Shown here: one piece after another, positions 34,001 through 44,800 of the stretch
Layout of the letters: each line of letters begins with the position of its first letter
Position numbering within the stretch: the first letter of the stretch is position 1
Translations under genes and position numbers: made by a program
Assembly: GCA_949752735.1 (NCBI GenBank)
Contig: OX457053.1
Coordinates: 23,831,682-23,895,681 of the forward strand
Origin: Lumbricus terrestris
Taxonomy: Eukaryota > Annelida > Clitellata > Crassiclitellata > Lumbricidae
Direction: 5' to 3'
DNA length: 64,000 bases
The notes under the pieces: model-generated
Database searches by the model: none
Seen by the model: the letters and a program-made list of their open reading frames with translations, nothing else
Told to the model about the DNA's origin: nothing

Positions 34001-37000
34001 TCTACCAAACCTTTAGTTAAGTCACTAGTTAAGAGTTCTTTTTGTTTAACAGTAGGAGCCTTTGAAAATCGGTTTTTCTTGGGTGATTCCCTTAACAATC
34101 ACAACTTACATCCAAACATGAATACATTAATGAATAAAAAAAAATTAAGTTCCTCATCAATGTAAAATGTACAAAAGAGCACAAATGACCTTAAGCTGAG
34201 ACGACTTTGAGTAGATAATCTAGTAGTAGTAGTAGACTCTGAGTAGGTACCTTGAAGGGGTGCTATATAAATTACGATCGATTGATTGAAAATTATGATT
34301 GATTGATTGATTGATTGACTGACCTCTGATGGCATCCATGATCGGCTTCAGCTGTTCGCTCCACTCCTTCCGAAGGAACTCGTAGATGCCGGGGAAGTCC
34401 CTCTGCCAAATGCGTTGCCCCACGGCCCAGACAAGAGCCAGCTCGGGATAAGCCTGCAATTCACGAAATTGAAACCTAGAATAATAATTAAATTACTATT
34501 GTCATTACTATTGTAAATATCAATTGTTTTAACCCACAGACTGATGATCATTTGGGATTCCCAGACTTTCTAACAACCACCGACCAACCTTCTGGCAGTG
34601 GCGGCGCTAGGGCTAAGCCCCCCTACAAGAGGCTCACCCCCCCTAAAAAAAGGGCCATCCGAATTTTTTACATTGAAAAATCCACGATTTTCGGCTGATG
34701 ACTAAAAAAAAGGTCGTCAGAAATTTTGGCGGCAAAATTGGAAAATTTTCATGAGATTTCGGTCGATGACTAAAAAAAGTCGTCAGAAATTTTGGCGGCG
34801 AAAATGGAAAATTTCCATGAGATTTCGGTCGATGACTTTAAAAAAAAGTCATCAGAAATTTTGGCGGCGAAAATGGAAAATTTTCATAAGATTTCGGTTG
34901 ATGACTTAAAAAAAAAGGTCGTCAAAATTTTTGGCGGCGAAAATGGAAAATTTTCGCCGCGAGGCTACAGCCCCCCCAAACTGAAATCCTGGCGCCGCCA
35001 CTGCCTTCTGGATGTTAAACCGATCATGGCTTGGTTTTAGTGCACAATTTTAAACTTCCTGACAAAGATGACACAAACTATGCATACCCAAACACCCCAT
35101 AGACTACAACTTCTTGTCAATACCAATTTTATCCCAACTTCATGACACTATTTAACCTCGGTGATCACTGGACGTTATTGCAAGCTCCAAATTTCTAATG
35201 CGCCACTCGAAAGCTAAGCACACGGCAACGGCTTATCCACAAGCGCTCAGTCATATCAGATGGGTTGTCCACAGATATGGAGAATTAGTTGACAGAGAGC
35301 ACAAAGAAAGGTGACAACATTGGATCAGAAATGGCAGTTAGCACGTACGCTATATGAGCAATAAAATATATAATGTTAAAGTAAAGTCACATTACAGTAT
35401 GAAATGTAAAGTAAAAATCACGTTATAGTGAGAAATGTTTGTTTATCAAGACATGCCTACCGATTTTACACTATTAGGGATTCTCTTCCACAAGAACTTT
35501 GCATGAGCCCTGCAAAAAACATAAAAAGACAATTAAATATTTCAGATTTTTCTAACTATAGCCACTTTCTAATTACTTCCCAAGTACAGTACTGTAGTTA
35601 AACTAGTAGCTAGCAACTAGTCTTAGAAATTTAGGAGTTACCGTAAAAGCTACTTTTGCTCATCTATAGGTGAAGAGTTTATAAAAGCTTAAAAAACCGA
35701 AATCAACAAAACTTTATATTATAAACAATGTAGCTATGTACTACAATATTATCAGCGCAATAAGCATTCAGTGAAAAAACATAAATTTCCAAATTCTCTT
35801 GATACAGAAATGTGTGTGCTTTACAAAATACCTACACGTAAGAACAGCAATTTACAAATCAAACAGAATTCAAACAATCATTGGATAAATAACTACATGA
35901 CATCTATGAATTAAGATAAGACAAGAATATTCTTTAATTCACCAATTGCTAACCGCATTTTGGTTTACAGACATAGTACAATTAAATGAAATGTACATGA
36001 CATGTAATAGGCAGATACATATTAACGGAGTAATGGATAACAGAGTCTAGTTGATTTCCATGTTTTCCGACGAATTTATATTGTTGGAAGTCCATGAAGA
36101 AGATTTCAAAAAGTATTATTAATTTGATTCCGATGTAGATCCAGTTGAGAAGAGCATGGTCTAAAAACACGTGTATCAACAGGATACATGATAATTGTCC
36201 GAGAGAGGACCCACGATCCAGTACCAAAGTTGTAAAGTTTTGAAAAGTAGATACAACACAGTCGATCGATCATGGATCGATAACGTGGCATACATCTTTG
36301 CTTTTTGGTCCGATTAATTATAATTTTTTTAAAGAAACAGAGATGCGATGAAGAAAAGGATCTTACACTTCCTGTTTAAGTAAGTAAATTGCCAGCAGCT
36401 GGGCATAGACGTGAGGTTTCGTCACACATCCTGGCGACTGAAACATTGGAAAAAATCAAGTCATAATTTCTTCACAACTATATTTGTTCTTCATCTTCAA
36501 TCATGAAAAGACAACAATTTCGACAATAACGATTTAAAAACTGTCTCTTATTCCTACAAGTTATGATTTGGGTCAGTCACGCAAAATTCATTTGTCACAC
36601 AAGTTTTCAAACAGGAATATTTGCCCAAATTTAAAGATTAAATATCGCATAGATCTTTCAAATTGAAAAAACCAGCTTATGAACAAGTGCTCATATGGCG
36701 GATAAAGCCATATGGTTGAATATAGAACAGAGGCTCATTACAGGAGTTGTGACACAGTGGGTGCGGCCTGAATCCACGAATGGAGTATGTCATGGATCCC
36801 AGAATTCGATTTGTTCAATGTCTGCCTGTCACACACACACGCACACGGCACACACACACACGACCCAATGATCTATAGACACCAAACTGTATCATCAACA
36901 ACACTAATAGGATCAATAATTCATGCATTTAATTTAACTCTGAAAGGCTTAAATCTGGGAGTTTTGCCGCTATGCATAAAACTGTTTTAAGTAAACTGGC

Positions 37001-37468
37001 TTAGAATTGAGTATCTTCAGCATTTTCGGGGTTTCAGGTTGACCCAGACACAGTAGTGTCGCGAATCGACCACCGTATACATTGCAACCAATGTTGTCTC
37101 TTTCAGATTTAGTCCTATTATAGACTTGTATTAAACTGGTCAATAGTTTCGACATTACTTGCCGGGTACAGTCAGCATCCAGTAACTGGCCCTCAACACT
37201 TTCGTTAAATTGACTATTTTAAAAGAAAATAAAGCATGAAGATGCTCTTTATAAAGACCCTAACCGACCCTCACGACGCATAACCTGACCCTAACCGAAT
37301 TGGAAATTTCCAATGTTATAAACATCGGTCCCGGATACTATAGTTTCGCCGAAGATGCTCTTTATAAAGAAGGAAGTAACGCTGAAAATTGCTTACATCC
37401 AATTCTTCCGTTTCCAAATTGGTCGCTAACTGATCAAAATCGAACTTATCAGCCACAACCGCCGCCAT
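30960..37468 (-). CDS. COPS8: COP9 signalosome complex subunit 8 (complete)
   Basis: A core PCI-domain subunit of the COP9 signalosome, which removes NEDD8 from cullins and so tunes ubiquitin ligases in nucleus and cytosol. Seven exons join perfectly in phase: 37397-37468, 36367-36437, 35461-35509, 34324-34453, 33317-33424, 32095-32157, 30960-31039. They give 190 residues against about 209 in vertebrates. Diagnostic blocks are [69 protein letters not shown], and a C-terminus ending [10 protein letters not shown] before TAA at 30960-30962, close to the vertebrate ending. The start ATG at 37468 lies in ATATGGCGGC, a YY1-like context common at ATG codons of housekeeping genes. No broken exon or frameshift was seen. 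Confidence 0.96.
31205..31315 (-). mobile_element. Decayed L2/SINE 3' end
   Basis: TTTGTATAGCACC...AAAATGATCTTCAGCC, like the piece at 44525-44655. In COPS8 intron 6. Confidence 0.5.
32095..32157 (-). CDS. COPS8: COPS8 exon 6
   Basis: Two bases, 20 codons, one base. It contains [20 protein letters not shown], the winged-helix end of the PCI domain; donor GTTAGA. Confidence 0.92.
32786..33011 (-). mobile_element. SINE-A copy
   Basis: Full-length, in COPS8 intron 5; AAGGTCCTTCACTCACAATT is partly duplicated inside. Confidence 0.85.
33317..33424 (-). CDS. COPS8: COPS8 exon 5
   Basis: Two bases, 35 codons, one base. It contains [20 protein letters not shown] and GLPVNEAIE; donor GTGAAT. Confidence 0.95.
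33472..33684 (-). mobile_element. SINE-A copy
   Basis: Full-length, starting only about 48 bp upstream of COPS8 exon 5 in intron 4. Confidence 0.85.
34232..34320 (+). mobile_element. L2/SINE 3' end with (GATT)n tail abutting COPS8 exon 4 donor
   Basis: CTCTGAGTAGGTACCTTGAA then GCTATATAAATTACGAT and GATT repeats that run to 34320, next to the donor at 34318-34323. Confidence 0.8.
34324..34453 (-). CDS. COPS8: COPS8 exon 4
   Basis: 43 codons plus one base. It contains [17 protein letters not shown], the best conserved stretch of the protein. Its donor GTCAGT runs straight into the (CAAT)n tail of a retroposon at 34232-34320. Confidence 0.96.
34596..35003. mobile_element. hAT-type MITE, family CAGTGGCGGCGC
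   Basis: 408 bp in COPS8 intron 3. Ends CAGTGGCGGCGCTAGG match at 15 of 16 positions, with a perfect 8-bp duplication CCTTCTGG (34588-34595, 35004-35011). Four tandem GATGAC-A(n)-GTCGTC or GTCATC units alternate with TTTTGGCGGCGAAAATGG. Confidence 0.94.
35155..35285 (-). mobile_element. Dispersed repeat SINE-B copy
   Basis: In COPS8 intron 3. Shares AAGCTCCAAATTTCTAATGC and CGGCTTATCCACAAGC with the other copies. Confidence 0.6.
35461..35509 (-). CDS. COPS8: COPS8 exon 3
   Basis: One base plus 16 codons, donor GTAGGC. It contains [16 protein letters not shown]. Confidence 0.95.
36367..36437 (-). CDS. COPS8: COPS8 exon 2
   Basis: 23 codons plus two bases, donor GTAAGA. It begins [15 protein letters not shown] and ends LLKQE; the PxVYxQLLAIYL block is diagnostic. 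Confidence 0.95.
37397..37468 (-). CDS. COPS8: COPS8 exon 1 (start)
   Basis: 24 codons from ATG to donor GTAAGC, phase 0. It contains [18 protein letters not shown], the first helix of COPS8, directly continuous with exon 2. Confidence 0.92.
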
Positions 37469-37729
37469 ATTGTTATCCAACGACTAATAATGTGCACAGG
37501 AAGTTCAGTAACACAACTCTATGTTAAAAATAATTTGGTCGCAAACATTGAGATGTAAATTATATCTATAAATAATTAAATCCAGACAACTATAATAATA
37601 ATCGTTGTTTCGAAGACTTTGTAATTTTTGGTTTTACCGTCTACAAACGGATCAATACAGAAAAAAATGAATATTGAAATTGAAAAAATTAATTGTCCCA
37701 TTGAATTACTCATGAATTTACACATTCGG

Positions 37730-39248
37730 TGACGTCACAATGGGCCTAGTTTATACCACAGTATAAATAACCAACAGTACGTCGACTAGAATATCGCTGC
37801 TGTTGTCACTAGTTTTGCTGGTCACGTGATCATGACACAGCAAAACGCCTCCATTTTAAACAGGCAGACTTAAGTAAATGCCTGGAGAAAATGGCGGACG
37901 GTGGGCGGAGCTAGCCTCACTTTCAAAATCAATTATACAATTCGTGCGAATGATTTTTGAAAGTGAGGCTAGCCCCGCCTACCGTCCGCCATTTTCTTCA
38001 GGCTGGTATCGCGTCAACGACCTTATTTATCGCTAGCCTCACTTTCAAAATCAGTGACGCATTCTGACTTACACCCATTGAGATGCATTATTATGTATAA
38101 CATAACGCTAGAGAGAGTATGACGCATCTGCCCTGCAGTGAAATTTGAATTCGCAAATTTACGTTGCTCTGATTCAAACGATCTCTTATACCGCCTATGA
38201 TTGGTCGGAGCATTTAGACCTTATGATGTGATTGGTCGGAGCTAATTAGACCGACTTCAATATAGAGACTTGATACTCTCTCTAGTGTTATATATTCATT
38301 ATATAATACACCTCTATGCTTACACCAAAGACCTGAAGTCGACGTACTGTTTGTTATTTATACTGTGTTTATACCACAGTATAAATAATACTGTGTTTAT
38401 ACCAACGACCTCATATAATATTATATTACTTGGTTTATACTCTCAACATAGATCTGTATCATAATCGAAGTTAGTCACAATAGGCCTAGCTTATTCTCAA
38501 AATGAACTTCTTTAATAGTAGGTATGTATCATGATCGGAGTGACGTCACAATGGGCCTGGTATTATATTCTCAAGCTGAGCGTATATGAACGTATAATAA
38601 TAGATTTGTATCATAATCATAGCTAAATATGTTGCGTTTAAACAATTACACCAGTTTTGTATTATGAAAATGAAATAATATGACAGCAGATGCCAGATCT
38701 GTATTATAATCGAAATGACGCCACAACAGACCTAATTTCGTTTCCTCAGTGAATTTATTTATTAACAGAATTGTATCATAATCAAAGTGACGTCATAAAA
38801 GGCCCGCTTTATATTGGCAAACTGAACATAATATACTGGTATATCTGTAAATCGAAGTGACGTCACAATAGGCCTTGTTTATATTCTCAAAATGCACTTC
38901 TGTAATAGAACATTTGTATCATAATCGAAGTGACGTCACAATGGCCTTGTTTATATTTTCAAAATGCGCTTCTATTTTAGGCCTATTATAATCGAAGTGA
39001 CGTCACAATAGCCCTAGTCTCTTTAAGTTATCGAAGTGAACTTATAATATAATAGTAAAATTGTATCATAATCAGAGTGACGTTACAATAAGCATAGGCC
39101 TAGTTTTGCATTCTCAAAATTGATGAAATTAATAATATATGATAGTAGATCTGTATCCTGATCGAAGTGACGTCATAATAGACCTAATTTCGTTTATCTC
39201 AGTGAACTTATTTAATTGTAGAATTGTATAATAATCGAAGTGACGTCA
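37730..39248 (-). promoter_or_regulatory. Array of TGACGTCA (CRE-type) palindromes upstream of COPS8
   Basis: Perfect TGACGTCA at 37730, 38541, 38788, 38858, 38931, 38998, 39168 and 39241 (first base of each), plus near-matches around 38715 and 39078. From 38460 they sit in a degenerate 60-100-bp repeat of the form ATAATCGAAG-TGACGTCA-CAATAGGCC-TTTATATTCTCAAA. TGACGTCA is the consensus of CREB/ATF sites; promoter function is inferred from position, 0.26-1.8 kb before the ATG. Confidence 0.6.
37881..38002. repeat. 50-bp inverted repeat upstream of COPS8
   Basis: Left arm 37881-37930 and right arm 37952-38002 are near-perfect reverse complements containing AAAATGGCGGACGGT and GCTAGCCTCACTTTC, with a 21-bp loop. 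A third half-copy (GCTAGCCTCACTTTCAAAAT) starts at 38031. Confidence 0.9.
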
Positions 39249-39300
39249 TAAAAGGCACCGTTTTATATTCTCAAAATTAACATATGCGTGTATATATAGG
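38460..39300. repeat. Degenerate 60-100-bp repeat carrying TGACGTCA
   Basis: About ten diverged units of the form GTATCATAATCGAAGTGACG, CACAATAGGCCT, TTTATATTCTCAAAATGCAC. See the regulatory entry at 37730-39248. Confidence 0.8.
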
Positions 39301-39839
39301 CCTATAATAGTAGATCAGGCCTACTATAGCCAGCTACTGCATAGGCCTATCTGCCTTCAAAGTTGATCAGACTGTAGAGCAGACAGGATGTGCGGCCTAA
39401 GAGCCTATATAGGTTTAGTTTAAGGCTGCGGAACTGATGCTGCCATCATGCTCATTTAGGAGCGGATCCAAGGGGGGGGAATTCGGCCATGCCCTCGCCC
39501 CATTCAGCGATTTTCATAGAACTAGCAATATTTATCCTGAATTCTACACTTTTTTGGTTGCAAATCATATCAAATCATATTTGTCTTCCTCACACTCCTC
39601 CTCTGATGCATAAATAAGCTGCTGGTCTGCGCATGGCTTTAGTGGTCCCATAGAAGTTTGGAGATTATGATTACAGGATTGACCTGCGCAAGAGGCTGCC
39701 TGATTACAAAAATGCTAATGTAATCTGCATGTAATAATGGGACGTAATTGCAAAGACGACATCATGGATTGCCAGGTCAAAGAATGTCCTGGCCATACCA
39801 CGGCTGGCCATGACTCTGTTGGTTTGGCAATGCACGTTG

Positions 39840-40255
39840 CAGGGCTTTTTCTAACGTGCAGTTCTACACAAATTTGCAGTTGTAAATGAATTTGTGCAGC
39901 TGTAAAAGCAGTTATGTGCAGTGAAAATCATTAGAAATAGGTCATTTCAGCCGGTTCACCTTGGAAAAACGAAGGACCTGTGCAGTGAAAAATAAGCAGG
40001 AAGGCGAAAGGAAAAAATTTCAAGTGGATGACTAAAAAAGTCATCAGTTTTTTATGCTGCGACCTGCAACATTTCTGGCAAAACGTGGGACAAATTTTGA
40101 CAAACGATTAAAAAGGTCATCAATTTTTTCATCGCCGACTTGCGACATTTCTGGAGAAAATTTTCAGAAATGAAGAAAAAAATTTTGACAAGCAAAGCCA
40201 CACTAGAAAAACTTCCTGGTTGTGCAGTTCTACAAATTTCTTTAAAAAAGCCCTG
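39840..40255 (+). mobile_element. hAT-type MITE, family CAGGGCTTTTT
   Basis: 416 bp with ends CAGGGCTTTTT and AAAAAAGCCCTG and a perfect 8-bp duplication GCACGTTG (39832-39839, 40256-40263). It contains two GATGACTAAAAAAGTCATC-like hairpins. Confidence 0.92.
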
Positions 40256-40313
40256 GCACGTTGCTGTTGGCTGGAGTAAACAAACTCGATCGCTCTTCTA
40301 TAACATCCAGCTA

Positions 40314-40520
40314 AGTAAGTCATGTCATTCCGCCATCGTCGCTCTGCGACGGTTGGCTGCACGAATGGATGAGCATTTCCCACAGTTGTCTATCTCCTGC
40401 CATGTTCATTAACCACCTCCCCGAAAGTCCAATCCATTTCAAGATGTTGTCTATCCATGCCATTCTTGGTCTTCCTCTTCCCCTTTCTCCCTCCATCAGT
40501 CCCGTCATCAGGTTGTTTTC
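40314..40520 (-). mobile_element. Non-LTR retrotransposon ORF2 tail
   Basis: The minus strand encodes MEGERGRGRPRMAWIDNILK and then GDRQLWEMLIHSCSQPSQSD, a standard LINE ending. Confidence 0.78.
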
Positions 40521-40529
40521 TATGCTTTC

Positions 40530-41580
40530 CTTTTGCTAAGTAAGTAAGCAAGCAAAAAGATGTTGGGTATCTATTGACATTGTTCAATACTATTTTTGTA
40601 CACTGAAGTGCAGCAACAGGCACTTTTTACCGTTGTAGTTAAAAACAGTTATAACTATGTTCAAATAGTTAGCAAGAATTCGTAATTATATTTATTGCGA
40701 TCTTATACAATTAAACTTATTTGAATATACTGGTAATTACTTGCTTGGTTTGAAACACTGAACATTGTCACATACTTATGTATTTAAGCAGTTATATAAA
40801 ACCTCAAATAGCTGCCATATATTTCTAGGACGTGCTTATACTCAAACACTAAAACTACTTTATTCACCAGCGGTTAGGAAAGTTAATTTAACTGTTGCTG
40901 AATGGTCCTATAAGTTAAGTTTTGTTTAATTTTTGCATAGATGTGTGATCATTTTAATTCATGATTCATTCCTGTACGGCACTTTGGACTAAACGAGCAT
41001 GTTTTTGACAACATAACACCTACATTGTGGCATGGAGGTCTTTTACTCTTAAAAAAATTCATTCTTCAAGCAGTAATTCTGATGAAAAGCTTCAGGAAAA
41101 GCAATTGCAAATTTGCATAGAGCCACTATAAGAGGCACTCCCATTATAAACAATAAAAGTCGCAAAATGGTCTTCTGATTACCACTAAATTCTAGTCTCA
41201 AACCTCTTAAATCCTTGGGGGAAAAAAGATAGATTGTAATTATTAGTGTTCATGATAACAAAAGTCAACTCTTAGACATCATTAAACAGTCTCAAACGCA
41301 CTTTCTCGAATCAGTCAGTCATCTGTGCTGTACTTTCACGAGGTACTTCACAGGTACCATACTACATATCTTCAATCTGCAATTCTGCATGCACACATAC
41401 TTTTTACCTACAAAAACTGACGTCTTGCCATGAAGTTTCCTTTTGAGATCTTGACAACCAGCATCAGGCTATGCCAAAAGTCTTTACACCTGACCAACAA
41501 ATTCAGCATTAAACCCAACGTAAACAACCTCCCACATTCTATTTCTTCACAATTTTACTACCGCTTCCAGATTACGGTCC
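40530..41580. other. Between MRPL45 stop and the LINE tail; nothing recognised
   Basis: AT-rich, likely the MRPL45 3' UTR and flank. A decayed SINE/L2 tail is possible at 41118-41190. Confidence 0.4.
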
Positions 41581-41585
41581 TGCCT

Positions 41586-41873
41586 TCACGCCGCAGCAAC
41601 AGTCTTCTCTCCAGTCTCCTCCGATTCTGATTTCTTGGCTTCGTCGGATTTCTTTTCCGGGACTTCTGGAAGCGGACCAAAATCCGGTTTTCGCATCGTT
41701 CGAAGGAGCGGCTGACCAGGAGGCATCCAGTCCGGAATGATCTTTCCGTGAATCCTCCATGTGCCGTATTCATCGGCGAGGTGCTTTTCGAAGACGACGT
41801 ACTCGAGGCAGTCCTTAGCGAGTTTTTCACTTCCGAACATGAGACGACCGAAACGGTCGTAGATAGCAAGAAT
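41586..41873 (-). CDS. MRPL45: MRPL45 last exon
   Basis: 95 codons plus stop. It begins [20 protein letters not shown] and contains [10 protein letters not shown] and [19 protein letters not shown]. The tail is charged and Ala-rich. Confidence 0.95.
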   Translation of the reverse strand: MLAIYDRFGRLMFGSEKLAKDCLEYVVFEKHLADEYGTWRIHGKIIPDWMPPGQPLLRTMRKPDFGPLPEVPEKKSDEAKKSESEETGEKTVAAA

Positions 41874-44800
41874 CTGCAGCACAAATTTTATGTCTTAATA
41901 TCGTATCCAATTGTTTGTATGCGCACTTGTTAGAGCGCCCCTTCAAGCTCACTACTCAAGCTCACTACTCAGAGGCGCTCCCGACTGCAGAGCGGACACT
42001 GCATCGGAGTTTCACGCCGAAGCGCTGAGCAATTGCGAGTGAAGGACTTGAGGTGGATTCGAACCTCGAACCTTCCGGCTTCAAGGCAACGACGCAACCA
42101 CTACACCACCACGCCCCACAAATAATACACTAATAACAATAATGACTAATTCTCTAATACACCTGACTTGCCTAGGGTTCATAATGTGCAGAATGAATTT
42201 TTGATTTATTAGAGCTTTCAACGTCAGTTTTGAGAATGCTCTTGCATGGCTCTGAGACATGGCCAATGATGTTGGCAAAGAGGAGCAGACTGCAAGCAGC
42301 ACATAGGGTGTGGTGGTGTAGGGGTATGTTTGGTGCATTGGAGCTGGAAGGCTGCTGGTTCGAATCCACCTCAAGCCGCCGTGCAGGAACCCTGAGCAAG
42401 TCCTTCGCTCGCAATTGATCATGAATGCAGTTTGGCGTAAAACTCCAATTCAGTGTCCACGCTCTAGTCGGGAGCGCCTCAGAGTGGAAATCTTGAAGTA
42501 GTGCTATATAATAAGTGCTCAAACATAAATGCAACAAGTGGCCGAGAAGAATGCTGCATGTATTGTGACCCAACAAGATAGACAAAAAAAATAATAATGA
42601 AGTGATGGTGCAAGATATGGAAAACACCATTAGAAAGAGGAGATTGAAGTGGATAGGTCACGTTTGTCATAGGAATGAAGACAGAAGAGCCAAACAAATG
42701 ATATTCTGGAATTCTACATGAAGAAAGGAGAGAGCAAGACCATAGAAGAACTGCCCCATGATGGTTTCCAGTCAATTCTTCCAGGGTCTTCGTATCCTCC
42801 TTCTCTCTCCAGAATTCCAGAGCATCACTTGTTTGGCAATTGTGGGTACATCCTCGTGGAATAATCTTCCAGCACAACTTCAAGCGGAAATTTGGAGGTT
42901 GATTTATTCATTACGGTCTATCGCTTGAAAACTTTCCTGTGTCCTTGGAGTGGTCACACTGCGAGCATCTCTGAATAGGAATTACCGATAGAGGCACTCT
43001 ATAAATGCCCAGATACATATCAATAAATACCCAGATACAATCAACAAATACCCAGATGCAATCAACAAATGCCCAGATACAATCAATAAATGCCCATATA
43101 CAATCAATAAATGCCCAGATACAATCAATAAATGCCCAGATACAATCAATAAATGCCCAGATACAATCAATAAATGCCCAGATACAATCAATACGTTGTG
43201 TCCAGGATTGCTAGATAGATTTTCAATTGTGAATCCAGTCATGCCAACCTGTTTCGTCATGAACCTGACTGTGACTTGTGCATAGAGATTCTCTTTGCTC
43301 ATCATCTCCGTCGTTCGCACATGCACGACTCGAGGAGGCTCCAGCAACTCGACGTAGTTCCATCGGAAGCTCTTGTTCTCCAGTTTCCACGTCATCTCCT
43401 TGATTGGAAAACAAAACCCAAAAGAGCCGATTTATAATTTGGGATTGAGCGGATTACACAAGATTGCAGATCAGTTTTATTTTCGTTTCGAGGAGAGAGT
43501 ATGGGGAGAGTGTGATTTCATGGGGAGACAGTTACAATTCTCACATTGTGGGGAGATGATGATTTCCATGAGGTGTGATTTTTGTTGGAAGCTAGTGTGA
43601 TTTTCCTGGGAGGATGGTGTGATTTTCATGGAAGATAGTGATTGCAGGGAGGTGATTTCAAGGGAGAGGGTACGATATTTTAATGAGGGTGTGCTTTCAT
43701 GGAGAGAGGGTGAAATATTTTGTGGGGAGGAGTATGATTTTCACAAAGAGATGGTAGGATTTTCATGTGGGGAACGTGCAATTTCATGGGAGAGGATGCG
43801 ATATTCATGGGGGGAGGGGAGAGGTGAAGTGCATCATAACCAGCATGAGTAGCGTGGAAAATATTATCTAAATCCTGTACAGGAATACGACCTAAGTGTA
43901 CAAAAAACCCATTAGAATATGACCTTGTTACAGTAAAAGCTCATTAGACTATGATCCAATTAGAATACATCTAATTGGAATATAACCATATTAAAATCTG
44001 ACTTCATTAGACTATGGTCTCAAATTAATATAATTTCATTGGAAAAAGACCCCCATCAAATATGACCTTGCCAGAATATGGCATCATCAGAGTCCTACGA
44101 CCTCACTGGAATATGACCTAATTAGAATATGACATAATCAAAGTCAGGACTACAACCTCATTAGAATATGACCTCATTAGACTACAACCTCAGTAGAGTA
44201 CATAATTACATACAACCTCATTAAACACGACCTTATTAGAATATCAACTAGAGTGAAGAAGTCAAACTGATTACCGGATAGGCTTTCTCAGTGACAAGCT
44301 CATGAATTCGGTCTTCATTCTTCTTTATACTGCGGAATAAACAAACACTGTCCTCATCTCTAAGAATGACGTAGAGTTTTTATTGCGTAAACAAATACTT
44401 CACTTCAGTTTAATACAAACTCAGACTGATTATGATTAAAACATCCATCAATTATAGATGTGCTGTAAAGTAAGTATGGGAAAACTACAGTGCATCAATC
44501 CTCAAACAGATGAAAGGAAATGTAAAGTAATTTATGCTAATTTATATAGTGCCTCTAAAATGAATTATATCATAGGTGCTGCTGATCTGATCTCACAAGA
44601 CCACAATCGTACCAAAAGGTCTTCAGCCACTCATTGCAAAATGGAGCCATGACAAGTAGGAGCCAATAGGTTACCATAATTAAGCTGGTCTCCTATGTTG
44701 ACTATATATATATATATAGGTCACCCTAATAAAGTTGCAGTCCTATGTCTAAGATAAATAGCTTACCCTTATTAAACTGGAATCCTACTCCTATACATGT

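Noticed and set aside
37158..37216. A second possible COPS8 5' exon (acceptor TTTTAAAATAG, donor GTAATG, frame [18 protein letters not shown])
   Set aside because: Phase fits exon 2, but the exon at 37397-37468 starts with ATG in good context, encodes the right helix and also joins exon 2 in phase, giving the expected length. The other is probably chance.
42305..42380. tRNA gene
   Set aside because: The A- and B-boxes belong to SINE-A heads; there is no proper acceptor stem and the sequence continues into the SINE body. The same holds for the other heads listed.
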